A stretch of 64,000 nucleotides of DNA from Paragonimus skrjabini miyazakii (taxonomy: Eukaryota; Platyhelminthes; Trematoda; Plagiorchiida; Troglotrematidae): the NCBI GenBank assembly GCA_014338405.1, contig JTDE01000151.1, positions 135,513-199,512 of the forward strand, given 5' to 3'. The position numbers were made by a program, and so were the translations under genes. Of the stretch, positions 37,539 through 49,895 are shown one piece after another (the stretch's first letter is position 1; every line of letters begins with the position of its first letter). The notes under the pieces were generated by a model. That model was given only the letters and a program-made list of their open reading frames with translations, did no database searches and had not been told where the DNA came from.

Positions 37539-38862
37539 AAAGTTGCTCAATGGTTGGTTGACATCTTGGACCCCATTCGCAAAATGTTATCCCCCTCCAC
37601 TGTCTAAAGGATTCTTTTGAACTAGCAGAGATTAAAACGTGTGTCGGTGAGTTCACAAGCTATGTATTCGATTGACGCTGATTCCCTTTTTATTAAAGTT
37701 TCTGTTCATGAGACAGTTGAGATTTTATGTGATTTTATTTTCAGCCAAAACTTGAATAGCTACAGGATCTCATTCTACTGTGTACAGAATATATCAGGTT
37801 CATTTTTGATGGGCTATTTTAAAGACAAGTGGACAGAATGGCTATGGGTAGTCCGTTACGTCTAACATTAGCCAACATCTTGGGAATGATTGAACGGCAA
37901 GTGTGTAATAATATTGCCAAAGCCTTTTTATACAAGCGGTATGTTTATGATACTATGATTTTTACGGACAGTGACCATTTTGATTTACTTTATATCTTCT
38001 TATCTCTATTAATTCGAACCTATCATTGTCTCACGAAAGGGAATCAAACGGCAGTTTAGCTTTCTTAGATGTACTCATCACTAGGCTTGGGGATGGAACA
38101 TTACAGAGGTCGGTCCATCGCAAGTCAACATGGGGCGGACAATATCTCTAGTTGTCCAGCTGTGCCCCGATAGCATACAAGTGGGGTTTGATCAAAACTC
38201 CATTTCATAGGGTCAGGCATATTTGAACCCCTGATAAGCTGCAGATGGAACGAGAAATGCCGAGAAAAACTTTGTTGGCAAACAGTTGTCCTGAAAAGTT
38301 TACAGATATTCACAGCAAGGTTACCAAATGCAATCACCTCAAAAGAAAGATGTATTTCTAGTTCTGCAATTAAAAGGTGATCATCTGGCAAACGAAATCA
38401 AGCACAAATTGCAGTGTGCTTTATCCCGTCCGTATGCAGCTGCCCAATTACGCTCCGTTCAAACCACCAAAGGACCCGTTCTACACAATCGCGAACGTAG
38501 TCTCTCTGACCATTCTGTCTCCCACGTTGTTTGTCAGTTCACTTGCAGTTGCGACGACGTTTACACGGGCAAAACAGACCGACGGCTATCTCAGCGAGTG
38601 ACAGAACACGTCGCAAACTGGTTAAAACAACTCATGACACAACAATCTGAAACCGGTGAATCCGTTACTCGAAGCCTCGCATCATCGATTGCCAGACATC
38701 TCACGATAACAGATCACTAGACTAACCCACTAAAATCATTCAAAATAGCGTTACGTCAACAGAACCTGAAGCTGCTGGCCTTTAGCGAAGCTATGTTGAT
38801 CAGAGTTCAACGGCCGGGGCTATGTACACAAAAGTGGTTGAAGCAACCTATAAGGTAGCCAT
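37539..38862 (+). pseudogene. Penelope-like element, RT plus GIY-YIG, degenerate
   Basis: Read through several frame changes, the copy runs in order. VAQWLVDILDPIRKML (from 37542) is followed by KDSFELAEIK, then motif A SIDADSLFIKV (about 37669-37701). RMAMGSPLRLTLANI comes next, with motif C KRYVYDT in place of YVDD, so the first catalytic Asp is Tyr. NGSLAFLDVLITR...HRKSTWGGQYL (38041-38145), AYKWGLIKTPFHRVRHI, LQLKGDHLANEI (38360-38400) and the GIY-YIG region SHVVCQFTCSCDDVYTGKT (38521-38577) with LSQRVTEH follow. It ends in AFSEAMLIRVQRPGLCTQK near 38835. Stops and shifts in nearly every segment show it is dead. The GIY-YIG Glu (SEA) is kept. Confidence 0.88.
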
Positions 38863-38963
38863 TGTGGTGATGACATAATACGTGGTGTGATTGTATGCGT
38901 GTCCATACCCTGTCTATATCTATTTATCTGTCATATAGAAATTGCATGTTTTACGTTTGCGAC
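38860..38963 (+). repeat. 3' terminal sequence of Penelope-like copy
   Basis: It starts right after the coding remnant and runs into the gap. Inverted copies are at 37321-37446 and 7741-7890, and a direct copy at 7931-8060. I infer the element's terminal repeat or 3' UTR. A CTGATGA box in three of the copies recalls the hammerheads reported in Penelope-like terminal repeats, but I cannot find the matching GAAA and stem I. Confidence 0.75.
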
Positions 38964-39317
38964 NNNNNNNNNNNNNNNNNNNNNNNNNNNNNNNNNNNNN
39001 NNNNNNNNNNNNNNNNNNNNNNNNNNNNNNNNNNNNNNNNNNNNNNNNNNNNNNNNNNNNNNNNNNNNNNNNNNNNNNNNNNNNNNNNNNNNNNNNNNNN
39101 NNNNNNNNNNNNNNNNNNNNNNNNNNNNNNNNNNNNNNNNNNNNNNNNNNNNNNNNNNNNNNNNNNNNNNNNNNNNNNNNNNNNNNNNNNNNNNNNNNNN
39201 NNNNNNNNNNNNNNNNNNNNNNNNNNNNNNNNNNNNNNNNNNNNNNNNNNNNNNNNNNNNNNNNNNNNNNNNNNNNNNNNNNNNNNNNNNNNNNNNNNNN
39301 NNNNNNNNNNNNNNNNN
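38964..39317. other. Assembly gap, 354 N
   Basis: It starts within the Penelope-like terminal repeat and ends exactly at the left terminus of fold-back copy 2. Confidence 0.98.
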
Positions 39318-39544
39318 TTACTGATAAGTAATTTGGCAGTTTTGTTCATTTAAACGCGACCCAATTATGGAAAATCTGAACTTCGGTTAGATTCGAACCA
39401 GCAACAGAGACAGCATGTTAGTAAAGTGTTTGCCGCGTCTGGGCATGGCGTTTTTTTTCGCTAGTTTGAATCTAACCGTAATCCAGATTTCTCACAATTG
39501 GGTCTCTTTTAAGTTACCGCATCTGCCAAACTACTTATCAGTAA
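39318..39544 (+). mobile_element. tRNA-related fold-back element, copy 2
   Basis: It begins TTACTGATAAGTA and ends with its exact reverse complement TACTTATCAGTAA (39532-39544). The arms pair on through TTTGGCAG, CCCAATT and the T-arm-like TTCGGTTAGATTCGAACC, about 90 nt each. The spacer holds the middle of the tRNA-like unit (TTTGCCGCGTCTGGGCATGG), but box A is eroded. It is the same structure as copy 1 with more differences, so it is probably older or from another lineage. Confidence 0.8.
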
Positions 39545-39689
39545 TACAATATCAATGCTTATCGGTGATGTCGATGGATTCCAGCGTGAACTGACCGAGA
39601 AATCCTGTTTGAGCAATCAACCTACGGGATCATTTGGTTAATTCCATATGATACAGTTAATTGGTTGAGTAAATAAGTCCAAATGTGAG

Positions 39690-39830
39690 ATTAATAAGCT
39701 TCCAGCGTGGCTTTGCAGCTGAGCTAGTAGAGCATTTACCGCGTCTGGGCATGTCGTTTCTGTCACCGGATCGAACCTAGCCGAAGTTTATAGTTTTCGT
39801 AATTGGGTCCCTTCCAAAATATATCACTGT
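39690..39830 (+). mobile_element. tRNA-related SINE unit, copy 3 (no left arm)
   Basis: GTGGCTTTGCAGCTGAGCTA gives a box A-like start. ACCGCGTCTGGGCATG matches the spacer of copy 2, and GGATCGAACCTAGCCGAAG is the T-arm and acceptor end. The tail AATTGGGTCCCTT matches the other copies. The left inverted arm and the TTACTGATAAGTA termini are not found, so this looks like the monomer form of the fold-back family. Confidence 0.65.
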
Positions 39831-39834
39831 TATG

Positions 39835-41734
39835 TGACTGAGTAACCCTTGGTTTAGCAGGATGAACCAAACTTCATGTTCTTGAAATGTATCGACAACA
39901 AAAATATGAAATGAAAACCTTTTCACTTTGATTAACGTAGAAAGAACACAAATTTTATGAGACTAATTTATCTCGTAAACTTTTTTCGATAGCATAATTG
40001 TAACAGGTTAAATAATGTTAAGCAGAACTGTTTAATTAAAACAAAAGAATAATTCCACTTGGCATCCTGATGTTACCCTAACCTTGGTTAGAAGGACCAA
40101 AGTAGTCTTAATGCGACTGCTTATTACATTCGGGCACATAGCGGGGACGTATGTTTGGGGTTAACGAAGACTTAATAAAGTTGAGAAGTTTTGACCTCTC
40201 ACACGCCTTGATCATGTGGAACGATTTAGTTTGGTCATCTGATCTAAATGGAATGCCTAGCAGGGGAGTACACAGAACTGCGGTCAACTGGCACATGGAT
40301 ATCGTTTGTTTGATTGGCACAACCTCAACGGCAAATGCCCCCAGGATTGGTTCTGCGGCTGTCTCACTGTCCTTCAAATGGCTCAGCGCATTTTCAAGTG
40401 AACAAACCGATGCGAACACTGATAGAGAGAACCGAGAGGGGTTTCCTATTTGATGGCAAGGGCGTAGTGTTAGAGCGTGCGACGAGATGTAGCTCGATAG
40501 CATTTAAAGTTCAATGCAAGGCAAATTCCCCGACCTTGTTTTAAGTTCGCTATAGGTACCCGTAGATTACGTTAGACGTCAATTTTGTAAAAGGCTCACT
40601 TTGGTCATCCGCATCACGCCTCTACAATAATGAAACATACGTCGTTCATATAGGGGGCAATAAAACATTTCACATGGATCACTAAACGTCTCATCGAATG
40701 GGGTATATCACAGTCTACTGTAGGCCGGTAGTGGTGCTGGTTTGTATGTTAGAATGGCACATGGGAAGCCATAACGAATAGCACTAATTGGTTCATGGAC
40801 GGTCGGCTTTCGAATGGTTTTGAAATAGATGATCAGGGAGAGGTGAAGGGTTTGTACGAACTGCTTATGTGTGCACAAGCGCAGACCACAACTCTAATAT
40901 CGATTGGCTCAACCTATGACAATGGTAACGCTGATGGACCTGGAGTGGACTTGGCGAACCGCGTAGGTGAATTGAAACGCTTTGTCTGGTTGAGTTCGAT
41001 GACCATCTTTTGCTTCTCTTAACTTAACCAGCTTCGCAACAGTAGGTGATAGAGTAGATAAAAAACGAGGAGAATATGGGCTAACCTTACCTAAGGCGTA
41101 GCACCAGCATCGGACAGATGTCGAATGATATGATAAGTCTTGTTGCAGGACAGACAACTCTGATGCCCCTCCTTTCACTTATTTCTGTCGTAGTCCGACG
41201 TGAAATGAATGCTGGCAGTTACTATGCTACCCTTGGTCAAACAGTCCATGATCAACTGATCCGCTCTTTCGCGGCTGTTAATTCACCGAAAATGTTCGGG
41301 TAATTTAAATTCCTTCCGAAACAAAACAGGTGTGTTATCACTTAACATACCTGGCAGATAAATCATCTAGGCGTGATAAGGACATTCCGATGGAAATATG
41401 CATGCCTTTTGTTACGGGCGTTAGCAGCAAATCAGTTTTGGGCAAGTGCGAACGAAACATAAACACACAGATCGTACGTGCACAGTTATAGCTACGTATA
41501 ACATTAATGAAAAACGTAAGATTACATAAAATAACAATTTCTAATTTAAATAGTTCTAAGTACACAAATTCCCTTCTCGCTTTCGGCCCTTGCTGAACAC
41601 CATTCGTCCCATACCTGCTTGATCTTCACAGGTGGCTACCCTACACGTCACTACTCTGTCTGACTGGTTAACATGTACCTAGTATTTTGCCAATTTAAAC
41701 ACTAAGTGAGCAACGCGTCACCCCATAGTACACT
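39835..41734. other. Unassigned sequence
   Basis: No gene identified. A 131-codon ATG frame at 40108-40503 (minus), overlapped by a 100-codon plus frame, has no recognisable domain. Confidence 0.35.
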
Positions 41735-41756
41735 TATATATATATATATATATATA
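41735..41756 (+). repeat. Microsatellite (TA)11
   Basis: Eleven perfect TA units. Confidence 0.95.
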
Positions 41757-42317
41757 CCAATCCCAATGCAATATATAGTCATTCTGGGGGGCGACAATGT
41801 CAACGGCAAATTTAATTGAAGTAAACACTTGCAGCTCATACCACTCATAATGTCATCTAGTGAGGCTAAGTGATTTTCTCATTTTAGTCAGATATAAATC
41901 CCTATCACTTCCTAGTGTGGTGATATTTATGCGTTCGTTATTCTGTTATCCTTAACATTATATACAGGTAACTTTCTATCAATCAACCTCTGAGAAAATC
42001 ATGATTAGAAGAAAACCGGGAGGAACGGGTGTTTTCGGCATTTCACCATTAGATCAGTACTATTGCATAGGCTCAGGGAATTCACAACAGTATGTAAACA
42101 AGACAACCAGTTTTAGCAGAATGTCACTGGGCCACGTAAAGCGTTACAAAAATGTCCGAGCATCTACAGGCTTGTCATTCGGACAGAGTCGGAATGACCC
42201 CACTCAGGTGTCCTGTGTAGTTTCCAAAACGCCGACCAACACCTCCAACTGGCCGGACAATGGATGCTGGCTACTGTTGAATCGATCATTTTTCGATTAC
42301 GCAATCCCACTTTGTAC

Positions 42318-42545
42318 AAACTGAAGATCATTCACCGTTCATCAGAGCTATCGTATTCTCATAAACTTTCCAGGCGGCAATAGACTCAGGTTTCGCTCTT
42401 ATTATGGTTCATCAGTAGTACATATTCTTGCCGCCGCCCGGAATAGAACATGGGTCACACTTTCATCAGGCAGCCATGTTGACCATTGCTACAATGACCT
42501 CACATCAGGCGTGACTGAATCATCATTACTGAACGGTCAGGTTTA
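42318..42545 (-). mobile_element. Hammerhead SINE, copy B
   Basis: On the minus strand it carries the leader (ATGATGATTCAGTCACGCC), head (GTAGCAATGGTCAACATGGC), box B-like GTTCTATTCC, a hammerhead segment and a tail with GATAGCTCTGATGAACGG and GATCTTCAG. It interrupts repeat R, so it is the younger insertion. Target duplications are not clear. Confidence 0.75.
42377..42421 (-). ncRNA. Hammerhead ribozyme with damaged stem II (SINE copy B)
   Basis: Minus strand: GTACTA, core CTGATGA, a stem II region that no longer pairs, GAAA, stem III AC/GT around CTGA, cleavage triplet GTC, then TATTGC. Stem I pairs with one mismatch. All conserved core bases are present, but without stem II activity is doubtful. 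The predicted cut follows C42383. Confidence 0.7.
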
Positions 42546-42915
42546 GTTGCTTGAAAATAATGCTTACCTTATGTTCACACAAAAATCTCGTGCAGGCCCT
42601 GTAGTTGTCGTGATCAAAGGTCATACCATCGGTTTGCATGCCCATACAAACTCCAACCCACAACACTATGGTATAACGCTAGGTGGAACTCCAAATCACC
42701 TGTCTTTAACATTGCTGAGTTGCTCTCTGAGCGACTAACCTATAGATGCTCGGATATTTTGTAAAGATGTACGTGATTCAGTGACATTTTGCTGAAACCT
42801 CTTTGTTTTGTTTACATTCTGTTTTGATTCAGTTGGACCTATTTAATTGTATCGACCTGTTAATGGATTATGGAAAGCAACTGTTCGTCACGGCTTTTCT
42901 TCCATGATTCAATGA

Positions 42916-45900
42916 GAGGTTTCACTGGATGATTACGGTTTTTCCTTTCGTGAAAACAGCCATGTTCATAAACGAACCCCTGGTGAATAAAAAATCATCT
43001 TTTTGACAAAGAAGAACTGATAAACCGGGCGTACCAAAAGAGTTGACCGTTATCACTATGACACTAACCTTTGTCAGATGTTGTCACGTGCCTCCGTAGT
43101 TAAGTCCAACGCTTGATTTTGGTTGGCTAGTCTGTGGCTCACTTTGTGGTTTGCAGTATTCCATGTGTTCAAGCTTCATCTGCCGTTCTTTTGTAGTTTT
43201 CTGAGGTTGATTTGTGGCAACTCACTTATTCCGTACTAGTTGTATACAGTTCATTGTTCACCACTTGTTAGTCAATCTACAGAAGCACCCGAATGGCAGA
43301 TTACTTTTAACTGTGTAGAATTCTTCAGGCTTGCGTTTACATTGTACGTAATAGATAGCTGTCTTACTGTTGCTTTCCTAGTGGATGACTGAGCTTACTT
43401 TAAGCCTTAAACAGTGTTTCATATGTGGTTCTTGGAGGTTGGTTAGCGGAGAAATTTATCGCAGAATATTATTGTACCATGTAAAACTATTTCTTCGACA
43501 TGGTTGCCACTTCATGAGGTTTTCTGCATTCTGGGAGTAGCACATAACTGGAGCAAAATATAAATTTAAAAAAATATTTTCTCCCTTGTTGTCGTTCGGA
43601 GTTATCCTAACAAATCTGTATTCGGTTTTCTGAGGTGAGCTTATCAGTCACTGCTGTGATTTTTCAAGCATACTTTGCTGGGTTATACACTTACTGTACT
43701 AATTAGATTGTGTATCTTCTACTTAACTGAGGAAATGTTTGGTATAACAAGCTTACCAGTGAGGCATGTTTGTACAGTAGTACTTCTTTGATAACTTTCA
43801 CTCGGAAGCACGTGAGCATCTTGAAATGGTGACCGTGACGAATATTAGGGCCTAGTGCTACTAATGGATTTTAATGAATTGATTTACTGGGAAGCACTAT
43901 CGGAATGTTGAAGGTGTGACTACGCAAGCAAGGAGGATTGTCACTCCGAAATTTGAGCTGGTCATTCACTGATTGTTTTAGTTCACTAATAGAGCAAGGT
44001 AAATTACTTGTTTTGCATCTGTGTGCATGTGTTCATCGGTGACCGTCTGCTTTGGTAACACAAGTAGGTACACAGTATTGTGTTACAAAATTACGTAACG
44101 AGTCACGTCAGATCCTTATCGCAGACGCAGATTGAACGCGTTCATAATATGCAAGTTGGCAAGATTCTCGGATTTTTGCTGTACCGTATCACACGATCCT
44201 TTGAGATCATTATATTAGTCGAGGTCACGTATAAGCGGCATTTGTGGAAAGTAATGCCACCTTAGAAAAAAACAAGAAATTTTACGAATCCCTTTTCGGT
44301 AGTTTCAGCAAGATTTCCAATGTGATTGGTTTTAAATTCAGGCTTAATAACTACGTTATCTTAGCGTAGACATTGAAGAGAGGATATCGAAGTGACCTTG
44401 ATATCCATGGTTCGATATGCGACGTGTGCAATGAAGAGGCATCCCTATCAAATCAAACAACGGGTTCGCGGACCGGCCTCAAAATGTTTTCTTAAGCTAG
44501 TTAGAAGCAACCGTCTTTAACCAAGAAAATAATACGATTGCATCGATGTTGTAGGTTCCAAGGCAACCGGTGACCAGCCCTTATTTGTTCGCTACATGTC
44601 GGTTAATTCCCGACTCAACTTTTTGTGCAGCTGGCTACCGACCCAGTCTCTTCGCTCAAGAGCTTCTAAGACATGACCGTTATTCCATTCGTCCATGCTT
44701 GTTTCCGTCCTGAACTCATTACACCTGATTTTGGCCTTATTGCTTGTTGGTACGCCTTTCTGATCGGTGTCGGTTCAGCCCACTCTTAAAGCTTACCAAG
44801 CACCTCAGAACTATGCATACACTAATTACGTGTAATAACATTTTGACAGTCATTTTTATTTGGTATAAACTAACTTACAAAGGCGATGGTAAAACATGAT
44901 TAGAATTAGCATTACCCATAGGCATGAATACGCACAAATCCATGAGAAGCAATCCGATAAAGCATTGATTCGCCAAAAGTCAGTAACTACAGATTTCGAC
45001 TGTGCAATAGTATCTCAAAAAATTCAACCTAATCACATCGGTGAAAAGTTGTCCTGAGATGTTCGACATTCAGTGACGTGAGATCTCAAGCAGCTGGTTC
45101 ACTAAAGTGAGGCTGGTGCGTTTTCAGTTATTTCAATCATCGTCCCTGTAATAACAAGTGAACTGAGATGCAGCATGAGACGGAATAGTTCAGCCAAGCG
45201 CCCTCTTGTTTATGGATAACTTGTTCTGTAGTAGTTTCAACTAAGCACGACTACGCGGCTATAAATTTCGGGGCTGGAACAGACGTTAGTATGTACATGG
45301 TATCACTCGCTAGGTGGTTTCATTCGAATTGCAAAAACAGGACTGTGTCCTTCTCCAGAGCCTTTTCAGTGGGCTTTGCTGTTGATTACGTTATCATGTG
45401 CTACAATGAATTTCTCATGGAAACCGTTTTCTAGTGAAGCTTTCCTCAGCTTCTTCTGTTCTAGCGCAGTTTATCAGAGTTATAAATGCGCGTGGCTAGG
45501 TGAAACTTGGTTTTGACCAAACCACTTTGGTACGCAGTTGAAACAAAAGTGTATGACTGAAAATACGAACCAACTCCTGCTGCGTAATAGTGAACTGAAC
45601 ATTGCTACGTGCCATCAACAGGTACTGTATCAAGGACGTACAAAAGCCAAACTGTTGCACGATTCAGTTTCATGAGGCAAATATTTTTAAGATGTTTGAA
45701 GAACAAATCAGGGTGACTGATATCAGAAAAAAACTCATCAACTTATCGTTCGTACAACGATTTAGCTATGTCACCTGGGGCTTGTTGCTCACTCGTTCCA
45801 AATAGTATTTCTGCTGAGTTTGGGTCTAGCGGAACAGCCATATAATCACCGTCTATATCTACGAAAATCCAGTTAACATATCGTGACGTCCTTTTGTTCG

Positions 45901-46447
45901 TTGATGAGTTTTTGTATATCAGTTTACAGTAACAAAAATGGTTGATCAAGCACCAGCACCTAAACATAGTTTGTGTTTCGGAGACTATGAGCCATATGTA
46001 ACAAAATTGCAAAAATCCACTGCAAATTGAAATCAACGATAAAAGCTCATGGTCTTACGAGATAGAAGTTCGAATAACCTTAACTCAAGACCACTCTGAT
46101 GGAACCGAAACCACACGCCTAAATTCACGTGCCTACCTATCTTAGCATGTCATGTGGGATTCTCTCAATACTCATGAATTCAGGCCATCCTAAAGGTTGT
46201 GCTTCGGAATTTGCTAGTTCCGATATTAAGCTTTGTGTTTGTATTAGTTTTGGGTAAAGTTATCACAGAGCGGGTTACATTGACAGGCAACCTTATATTT
46301 GCAGCACATGATGTTGCAAATTTGTGCACTATCGATTAAGTTTTCCAGAACTCTGGCCAGATGATTATTAACACATGTCATCATGTGTCGGAATCATACA
46401 TGTACTTCATGCGTGTCACATAAATTTAGTGGGATATATAGGTTCGG
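42916..46447. other. Unassigned sequence
   Basis: No gene or repeat copy recognised; all open frames are below 100 codons without motifs. Confidence 0.4.
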
Positions 46448-46576
46448 CGTCCCAGTTAGCTCAGTGGACCTCTATCATGTGACAGCGAAAAATTGGTCAT
46501 GATTAAAGTATACTGAGTCAAACGTATACTTTCGCTGTCGATTAGGTAGATGAGTCGGGTGTCACTAGCGCTTTCA
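46448..46576. repeat. Bulged palindrome with perfect inner hairpin
   Basis: AAAGTATAC (46505-46513) and GTATACTTT (46524-46532) form a 9-bp stem with a 10-nt loop. Outside, GACAGCG (46481-46487) pairs with CGCTGTC (46533-46539), leaving a bulge on the left arm. Weaker pairing extends to about 46448 and 46576. A box A-like AGTTAGCTCAGTGG lies at 46454-46467 with no box B. It is single copy here. Confidence 0.6.
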
Positions 46577-49489
46577 GAATGAGCGAATCAAGATACCAGA
46601 TCCAATTTTCAAAGGATTCATAACCCACTAAAAAAATTCAGGGTATTACATTAGTAACTTACAGTAACCATGGTTCCTCAAGAAGTTAGTGGACACTTAA
46701 TGTGTACAATGATTATTCAGAGCAAAGCATTCACAACTGTTTTAGTCATGTCCCATTTAAATGTTTCTCTAGGGTTGGGCAAAAGCGCGGTAGGAAGAAT
46801 CCCAAGTCGAGCCCTCTTATCCTGTTTCTATTTCAGTGGGACATCACAGAAAACAACTATTGCTGTTAACTGTGCGTCGCTGTACCAGTCTGCTCCCGCG
46901 TATCTCTTAAGGCCGGACAGGAAAGGTTTTCTGGTTAGAGAACGTTCAGCCACCAAGGGCTCGTATTCAAGTAGCTGTAAGCGGCACTGTGGTCGATCGG
47001 TGCCAGTTAGACAGAAATGACGATCACCTGCTACGCCGAATCTGTTTGTGAGAGCTGATGAACAAGGAGGTTGTCTCAACATGTATTGAACTTAAACAAC
47101 CGGACTGCATGTCATTGGTGTAGCACTTGACAAGAAAACGGAACAATCGAAACGCAACACGTTTGTCGCCAAATAACCCTCGTTCTCTGTGAAACGGACA
47201 TCGTTGTTCAAATAAACTGAGACTAGTTAGTCTCGCTTAGACCATTGCTAGGTTCTTCTTGACACGGTAACCAAGTCTCCCGCAGCGGTAGGTCTGGACT
47301 GTAAGTAACAGTGGGGCTGAAGAAGTACGTATATCCGCTTGACCACCCGAAGCAGTAGAACATACTGGAAATCTTTGGAGTAGATTAAACTGCGCTTTTG
47401 AAAAAGACCACATCACCCTAGCCCAACTGAAACGTGAACTCACCAGTGAAGGGAATTATGGTTGATATCACTAGGAACAATAGAAACTGTCGAACGGTGA
47501 ACAGTAAGAATAATTTTGTTGAGGACACTAAGTGGTGATTAGAAATTAAGGATTAGTTACTTAAATCAAAATAGTATAAGGGTATGAACGATTTCTATTA
47601 TCATATAGTGCATATATTGATGGAAAACATGATGCTTCGTCTCTTTCTAAGTATCTGTATAGGACTTCTTCATATAAGCATTATCGCTGCCCTCTAACGA
47701 GTTCCATGGTAATGCCTTGGTAAATACCATGTCACCAGAGGTGCAGTGCGCCAATCATGACAAGTGTTGTGTCAGACACAAAGTGTGGAGAATATTGGCT
47801 GGTTCTCGGTCTCAATTGGATAACCGGAAGACGGGTTACACAGGAAAGAATGCACATTCGTTTACATTTGTATGGTTACCCTCACCAAACATCTGCAATC
47901 CTTGCGAAAAGAGTTGGTATTCAGTCCCCTTTCCTCGGTTGTTCAGCAAACAATTAATCCACATTTTCCAAACCTGTGCTCAACGAAGCAACTCACCTTT
48001 GGTGAATTACCTATCGTATTGGTGATTAGAAAGCTATCTCAATGAGATATTCCAGTGTTTAATATGATTTTAGTACGAGTTGATAATCATTGGCGAATAT
48101 CTGGGGAAGAAAAACAAATTTTCAACGAAAGTTTGATCACGTGGAAAGTCAACACACGGTCAGTGGATACTGGGTTTTTTATGTCAGTACATTGTTACAC
48201 TAAACTAATGCATTGTGCGACTGACGTTGTGGACACTTATCTGACTGGGTCAGAGTCATGGTTCTTTTACAGCATGACATTATCATCTTGTGATATTTCC
48301 TCAGACAAGGTTCTTACGGATCTAGTGAAATTAGAAACCACATATATCAGAACTGGTTTATGAGGAACACTTCAGCCCTTTCAGTTTGTACTTTCGGTGA
48401 ATAACATACGTACCAGTAGCAGAACACTCCTTAGGATGACCAAAACGTCATTTTAAGGATATGCATGAGGTTATGTGCTTTAGAAATTAAGAAATTAAGC
48501 ATGCTTTGTTTGATCACATAGTTTCCGTTACTTTACCAGCCATACTATTTTCCGGGTTCCATCTAGCTTTTATCAAAACCAGATCAACCCGAATAAACCC
48601 CTATGATAACCAGATAGTTACGTTAAATGTCGTTCCGACAAGCGTTTTAGGTACCGGGTTGTGAACGTATTGTTATGACGGATTTGCTAGTACCACCCGA
48701 AATATCACCCAAAGTGAGCGTTAAAGCGCAGTGAATCCAAAACAGCGACTCTTTTGATGTCACATCTAAATATACAAGACAGTGAGGGATGCTAACTGAT
48801 CTTTTCGTCCTGTTGCTTTTGTGCATGATTATGTGTTACCCTTACTCCAAGAGAGACGAATGTAATCAAAACGTATTGCTGTGCGGTAGGCCGGCAGCTA
48901 TGCGGGTAAGGTCATGTGAATAGATGGACCGCATATATCACACTTTTGGTGCAACCTGTCAAAGTCTTATATTTGCTGGCTGAGCTCAATATTTCCCCCG
49001 ACTGTAAATAGGCACCCATATCTTTCAGTATTTTGATCAGACTTTAATGGAATTTCTAGAGTATTATAGCTCTGCTCACCAGCTACTGGAGAAAGTGATT
49101 CCGCTTATATACGTATTCTGATTCACGGGAGCAAACCAACCTATGATGTTTGACCAGGTTGATCTTGATTGGTGACATGCTATGTAATAAGAAACAATGC
49201 ATAAAATGTGATCGTATTACGAATACACAGATAACATCGTTGGCAATCTATGGTGTGAATCGTTTCAACTCTGTAGAACTTTCTATCTTCTAAGTCGTTG
49301 AGGAGTGCTTCAAAAAGATATTAAATGTTTTGCTGAGAACAAGCGATGCGCAACAGAATCGGAGTGCAATCATTAAAAAGTTGTTTAGAAACGATACGTG
49401 TTAACTCACAGATAACATATGAAATAGATCCAGCCCGAAAGTTAGTTATTTCAGTGTTAATTTAAGTATAGATTGAACATCACCCACAA
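46577..49489. other. Unassigned sequence
   Basis: No recognisable gene. Antiparallel frames at 46670-47082 (116 and 84 codons) and the frames at 47717-48363 show no known motif. Confidence 0.35.
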
Positions 49490-49895
49490 NNNNNNNNNNN
49501 NNNNNNNNNNNNNNNNNNNNNNNNNNNNNNNNNNNNNNNNNNNNNNNNNNNNNNNNNNNNNNNNNNNNNNNNNNNNNNNNNNNNNNNNNNNNNNNNNNNN
49601 NNNNNNNNNNNNNNNNNNNNNNNNNNNNNNNNNNNNNNNNNNNNNNNNNNNNNNNNNNNNNNNNNNNNNNNNNNNNNNNNNNNNNNNNNNNNNNNNNNNN
49701 NNNNNNNNNNNNNNNNNNNNNNNNNNNNNNNNNNNNNNNNNNNNNNNNNNNNNNNNNNNNNNNNNNNNNNNNNNNNNNNNNNNNNNNNNNNNNNNNNNNN
49801 NNNNNNNNNNNNNNNNNNNNNNNNNNNNNNNNNNNNNNNNNNNNNNNNNNNNNNNNNNNNNNNNNNNNNNNNNNNNNNNNNNNNNNNNNNNNNNN
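49490..49895. other. Assembly gap, 406 N
   Basis: It ends directly inside SINE copy C, hiding the SINE head. Confidence 0.98.

Larger units (their letters stand above)
42100..42915 (+). repeat. Interspersed repeat R, copy 2 (split by SINE B)
   Basis: The left part 42100-42317 and right part 42546-42915 align with 20110-20672. Between them a minus-strand hammerhead SINE is absent from copy 1. Identity in the best block (42616-42738) is about 78% by hand alignment. Confidence 0.75.

Noticed and set aside
40108..40503. A 131-codon ATG open frame on the minus strand
   Set aside because: No motif, a 100-codon frame on the opposite strand, and no splice or regulatory context.
46670..47082. Antiparallel frames of 116 and 84 codons
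   Set aside because: Mutual shadows without recognisable domains.
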